Below, one piece after another: positions 61,430-64,000 of a DNA stretch of 64,000 nt (position 1 is the first letter of the stretch; each line of letters begins with the position of its first letter). The translations under genes were made by a program, and so were the position numbers. Under the pieces are notes generated by a model. That model did no database searches and had not been told where the DNA came from. It was given only the letters and a program-made list of their open reading frames with translations. Source of the stretch: Phytophthora quininea (lineage: Eukaryota > Oomycota > Peronosporomycetes > Peronosporales > Peronosporaceae); the NCBI GenBank assembly GCA_011947345.1, contig JAAVTG010000092.1, positions 1-64,000 on the forward strand, read 5' to 3'.

Positions 61430-62323
61430 GCCCAGACAGTTCTGTCTGCCAGGCTTGTACTTCACCTCGAAGTTATACTCCGCAAAGAAGGAGAGCCAGC
61501 GGTCCATTATCTGCGAGAGGTGAGGCGACTGTGTCGCAGTGCGTAGTGACGCAATATCCGTGAAGATCACGAACGGCTTAGAGCCGAGCAGGTCCACCTT
61601 GAACTTGACGAGAGCGTACTTCATCGCAAGTAGCTCCTTGTCATGAACTGGATAGTTCTTCTCCGCAGCTTTAAGCTGGCGAGACTCAAACGCGATCACG
61701 CGTTCACGCCCTTCGGCGTCCGCTTGTAGCAAAGCGCAGCCGATGGCAAAATCGGAGGCGTCACAGACGACACTGAACGGACGATCAGGGTCTGGCAGCG
61801 CCAATATCGGCGCCTGCAGGAGACTCTCCTTGATCTGCGCATCCGCAGCCTCGTGCTCAGCACGCCAACACCAGTCCGCATCCTTCTTAAGGAGATTGGA
61901 CAATGGCCTAGCCAGCTCAGAGTAGTTTTCGCTGTACTTGTGCAAGTAGTTGGCGAGGCCAAGCCACTTGCGAAGGCCCTTCTGGTTCAAGGGAACCGGC
62001 CAGTCCACTATGGCCTTTACCTTGGCAGGATCTGCCCGCAAGCCACGCTTCTCAATGAAGCAGCCGAGGAAGGGAATCTCCTCGGCACCAAAGATACACT
62101 TGTCTGCGTTGGCATACAACTTGTTCGTGCACATGCACTCGAGCACCGCTCGCAGATGCTCCACGTGCATCTCGACGTCAGTCCTTCGGTGGTCAGCACG
62201 ACTATGGACGAAGATGTCGTCAAAGTATGTCTGCGCATACGCCCGATGGGGCCAGAAAAGCTGCGTCACCAGACGATTGAACGTCGCAGGCGCGTTCGAC
62301 AGCCCTAGGGCATAACGAGCCAC
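61430..62323 (-). pseudogene. Reverse transcriptase (C-terminal half) and RNase H of gypsy element 2
   Basis: Nearly identical to 25152-26036 of element 1: GLSNAPATFNRLVTQLF, YFDDIFVHS, FSVVCDASDFAIGCALLQ and YPVHDKELLAMKYALVKF. After KYKPGRQN the frame jumps to sequence equivalent to element 1 position 26206, losing the DALSRRPDY end and shifting phase. It is joined to the protease/RT frame only through a one-phase change at about 62306. Confidence 0.85.
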
Positions 62324-63972
62324 TCGCAGAGCATACCGCTCGGGGTGCTCACCGCTGTCAGCGGCACATCGCTCGCTCGCATGAGCAGTTGGTAATAGCC
62401 ATCGACTAAGTCGAGCGCGCTATACATGGTACAACCAACCATGTTGTTCTGAAGAACATCCTTCCTAGGAATCGGCGTCTGCGCCGGGATCGTGGCTGCG
62501 TTCAGCTTATTGAAAGCATGAACGATGCGCCACTTGCCGTTCGGCTTTCTGACACAGAACGTCGGCGTGGAGTGCGGAGACTTGCTCTCACGCACAAGCC
62601 CTGGCGCGTGCTTAGCACGGAAGAAGGCGTCAATGACGCCGCACTGCTCCTTCGGCAAGGGCCACTGCCGTGTGACGCAGTGCTCCGTTCCGGGAACCAA
62701 GTCAATTTCATGACGGACCCCTCGGTCAGGAGGGAGGCCACTAGGTGGCTCCTTTGAGGCGACGTCTCCATACTCTTTCAGCGAAGGATAGAAGGGGTCT
62801 GTCGGGTCCTTCAGGATCGCTGACCCACTTCGCGCATTCAATGCCTTCTTGGTCTCGGCTAAGACCGACTCATCCACGAGGGACGACGAGTTCAACTCGT
62901 CTTCGGGTCGAATGATGATCACTTCGGCGAGCTCGCCGTCCTTCAGTCCCGCCCCAAACTCGGCGACGGACATTTCGTCCAGCTCTAAGAGCTCGCCAAC
63001 ACTTGGCAGGTCATCGAGGTGCATACCTCCATCGATTACACCCGTCACTCCGTCGACGAGAGTGTAGAGCTGTTCACAGCCCGACCGCTGAGCACCGCTC
63101 GGCGCGGTCGACGCCCTTGGCGCTACAGACACCTTGCGTCGCGCACGCCACGCCTTCCGACGCCTACGCCTCGCCGAGGCACGTTCAGACGGAGACGGAG
63201 AGCTCACTGCGCCTTCGCCGCCTCTCGAATGAGGGGATTCGCCCGAGGGGGCGCCACGTGAAGCGTCGTGAGCTCTTTGATCGCGGCCGACACTCGTCGC
63301 AGTCAATGTAACAGCTTTTAAAGAAGGCCCGGTGTCACTTCGGACACTCAGCAACGCGGTCGGTCTACGACCGCCGCCAGTCAGCGGAGTACGTGCCGCT
63401 GCACAAACATCAGCCCTCAAAGTCTTTACAGGACTACAGTCCTTCACGGTGCCGTCCACCATCTCGGACACACCGACACCTAGCACCATGGCCAACTCGG
63501 CCCAGTGCTCGCGCCAATAGCGCTTCTGCTTTCTAGCAGAGGTGGGTTCATGACTCGCCAAAGATCCGCTACGAGAGATGCGCGTAGCGCCCAAGGTCTT
63601 CGACCGCCAATCGATCCATGGCTCGTGGCGCTCCAGCCACGCCATGCCGAGGATGAGGTCGTACCTCAAATCCAGGTCAAGGACCAGACAGCGTTCTACG
63701 GTATCGAAGTCCAAGAACTTCAGCCCCAGGTCCATCGGGACCCTCGGCACCGTAACATGGGCCCCCGTCGCGAGACGGACAGTGACCGTGTCACCACTTC
63801 GCTCTTCCAGAGCCTCAGCGTACCGCTGGCTACCTTGAACGGTGGAGCGTCTGACATAGTTTCCAGACGCCCCAGAGTCTATCAAGACTACCCACGGCTT
63901 GTCGAAACCCTTGACGTCCGCCAGGACGACCAGCAAGCCCGGCTTGCATACACGTTCCGTGTTATAGAGCAC
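62305..63972 (-). CDS. Protease and N-terminal reverse transcriptase of gypsy element 2
   Basis: A 555-residue frame, the same length as in element 1. It has protease motifs VVLIDSGASGNYV and DLILGMAWLERHE, the Arg/Ser-rich linker, and RT blocks RGVRHEIDLVPGTEHCVTRQ and YSALDLVDGYYQLLM. It ends in the same VMP-TAG as element 1. Scattered substitutions (for example LAMVLGVGVSEM against SIMVVDVGVSEM) show the two copies have diverged a little since a common source. The frame is open to 63972; sequence to 64000 is upstream. Confidence 0.87.
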   Translation of the reverse strand: MLYNTERVCKPGLLVVLADVKGFDKPWVVLIDSGASGNYVRRSTVQGSQRYAEALEERSGDTVTVRLATGAHVTVPRVPMDLGLKFLDFDTVERCLVLDLDLRYDLILGMAWLERHEPWIDWRSKTLGATRISRSGSLASHEPTSARKQKRYWREHWAELAMVLGVGVSEMVDGTVKDCSPVKTLRADVCAAARTPLTGGGRRPTALLSVRSDTGPSLKAVTLTATSVGRDQRAHDASRGAPSGESPHSRGGEGAVSSPSPSERASARRRRRKAWRARRKVSVAPRASTAPSGAQRSGCEQLYTLVDGVTGVIDGGMHLDDLPSVGELLELDEMSVAEFGAGLKDGELAEVIIIRPEDELNSSSLVDESVLAETKKALNARSGSAILKDPTDPFYPSLKEYGDVASKEPPSGLPPDRGVRHEIDLVPGTEHCVTRQWPLPKEQCGVIDAFFRAKHAPGLVRESKSPHSTPTFCVRKPNGKWRIVHAFNKLNAATIPAQTPIPRKDVLQNNMVGCTMYSALDLVDGYYQLLMRASDVPLTAVSTPSGMLCEWLVMP

Positions 63973-64000
63973 GGAGCTCTTCGGGGCTGAGCCCTGCTGC

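Larger units (their letters stand above)
58201..64000 (-). mobile_element. Gypsy element 2, same family as element 1, runs off the right end
   Basis: Minus-strand order from the right edge: protease/RT (63972-62305), RT/RNase H (62323-61430), integrase (61330-60340), chromodomain (60310-60060), a 1.4-kb non-coding part with tRNA-like modules, a purine tract and the 3' LTR. Coding identity with element 1 is very high by eye. Two internal deletions (169 and 165 bp) disable RNase H and integrase. Gag and the 5' LTR lie outside the window. Confidence 0.85.

Noticed and set aside
63003..63311. Plus-strand Arg/Ser-rich frames opposite the gypsy protease linker (also 24164-24472)
   Set aside because: Shadows of the basic linker. 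They are present in both copies because the copies are nearly identical.
1..64000. RXLR, Crinkler or other secreted effector genes; CRISPR arrays; rRNA
   Set aside because: No RXLR-EER or LFLAK motif behind a signal peptide, no regular spacer array and no rRNA block was seen. The signal-like start at 11277 leads into a multi-pass membrane protein.

Overview
The window looks like nuclear DNA of an oomycete, most likely Phytophthora or a close relative. This is an inference from three things: small GT-AG introns of about 59-80 nt in GC-rich, tightly packed genes; coding sequences of stramenopile flavour (an SMS-like lipid transferase, an anoctamin with a C2-bearing tail, a CCDC33-like protein); and a mixture of Ty3/gypsy chromoviruses, Ty1/copia, hAT, MULE, piggyBac and PIF/Harbinger elements. 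I cannot fix the species. I saw no rRNA, CRISPR, bacterial operon, or RXLR or Crinkler effector gene.

Region 1 (1-11.3 kb) is a gene-dense island. Seven genes alternate strictly in strand: a CAF-1 p60-like WD40 protein (-), a sphingomyelin-synthase-like enzyme (+), a membrane-anchored GNAT acetyltransferase (-), COX19 (+), a CCDC33-like C2/coiled-coil protein (-), an anoctamin/TMEM16 gene with several reading breaks and a C2 tail (+), and a multi-pass membrane protein (-). Spacers between neighbours are 29 to 102 bp, except the first divergent promoter of 461 bp. Housekeeping roles dominate: chromatin assembly, sphingolipid synthesis, cytochrome oxidase assembly and lipid scrambling.

Region 2 (11.3-64 kb) is repeat-rich and almost free of host genes. 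In order it holds: an unknown ORF split by a MULE-type MITE (11.9-13.7 kb); a BED/hAT pseudogene (14.5-15.7 kb); a retroelement LTR (15.9-16.4 kb); a decayed MULE (about 17.0-19.6 kb); an old antisense gypsy (19.6-22.0 kb) into which gypsy element 1 inserted (22.0-29.5 kb); an intact copia element with identical LTRs, a perfect 5-bp target duplication and a 1381-residue polyprotein (30.56-35.44 kb); a PIF/Harbinger remnant; a second LTR copy and a solo LTR; a nearly intact hAT with 10-bp terminal repeats and a perfect 8-bp duplication (38.98-42.52 kb); a second, broken hAT transposase (42.7-45.0 kb); an unknown long coiled-coil protein (45.2-46.9 kb); a piggyBac transposase split by gypsy element 3 (47.6-57.7 kb); and gypsy element 2 on the minus strand, running off the right end.

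Points worth attention are: the copia primer-binding site, which matches an initiator-tRNA anticodon arm and contains the polyprotein ATG; a run of tRNA-like A/B-box modules at the 3' end of gypsy element 2; antisense reading frames near the 3' end of three gypsy copies; an RT frame break shared by two gypsy copies; and single-base homopolymer deficits that break several otherwise good genes, which may be assembly errors.
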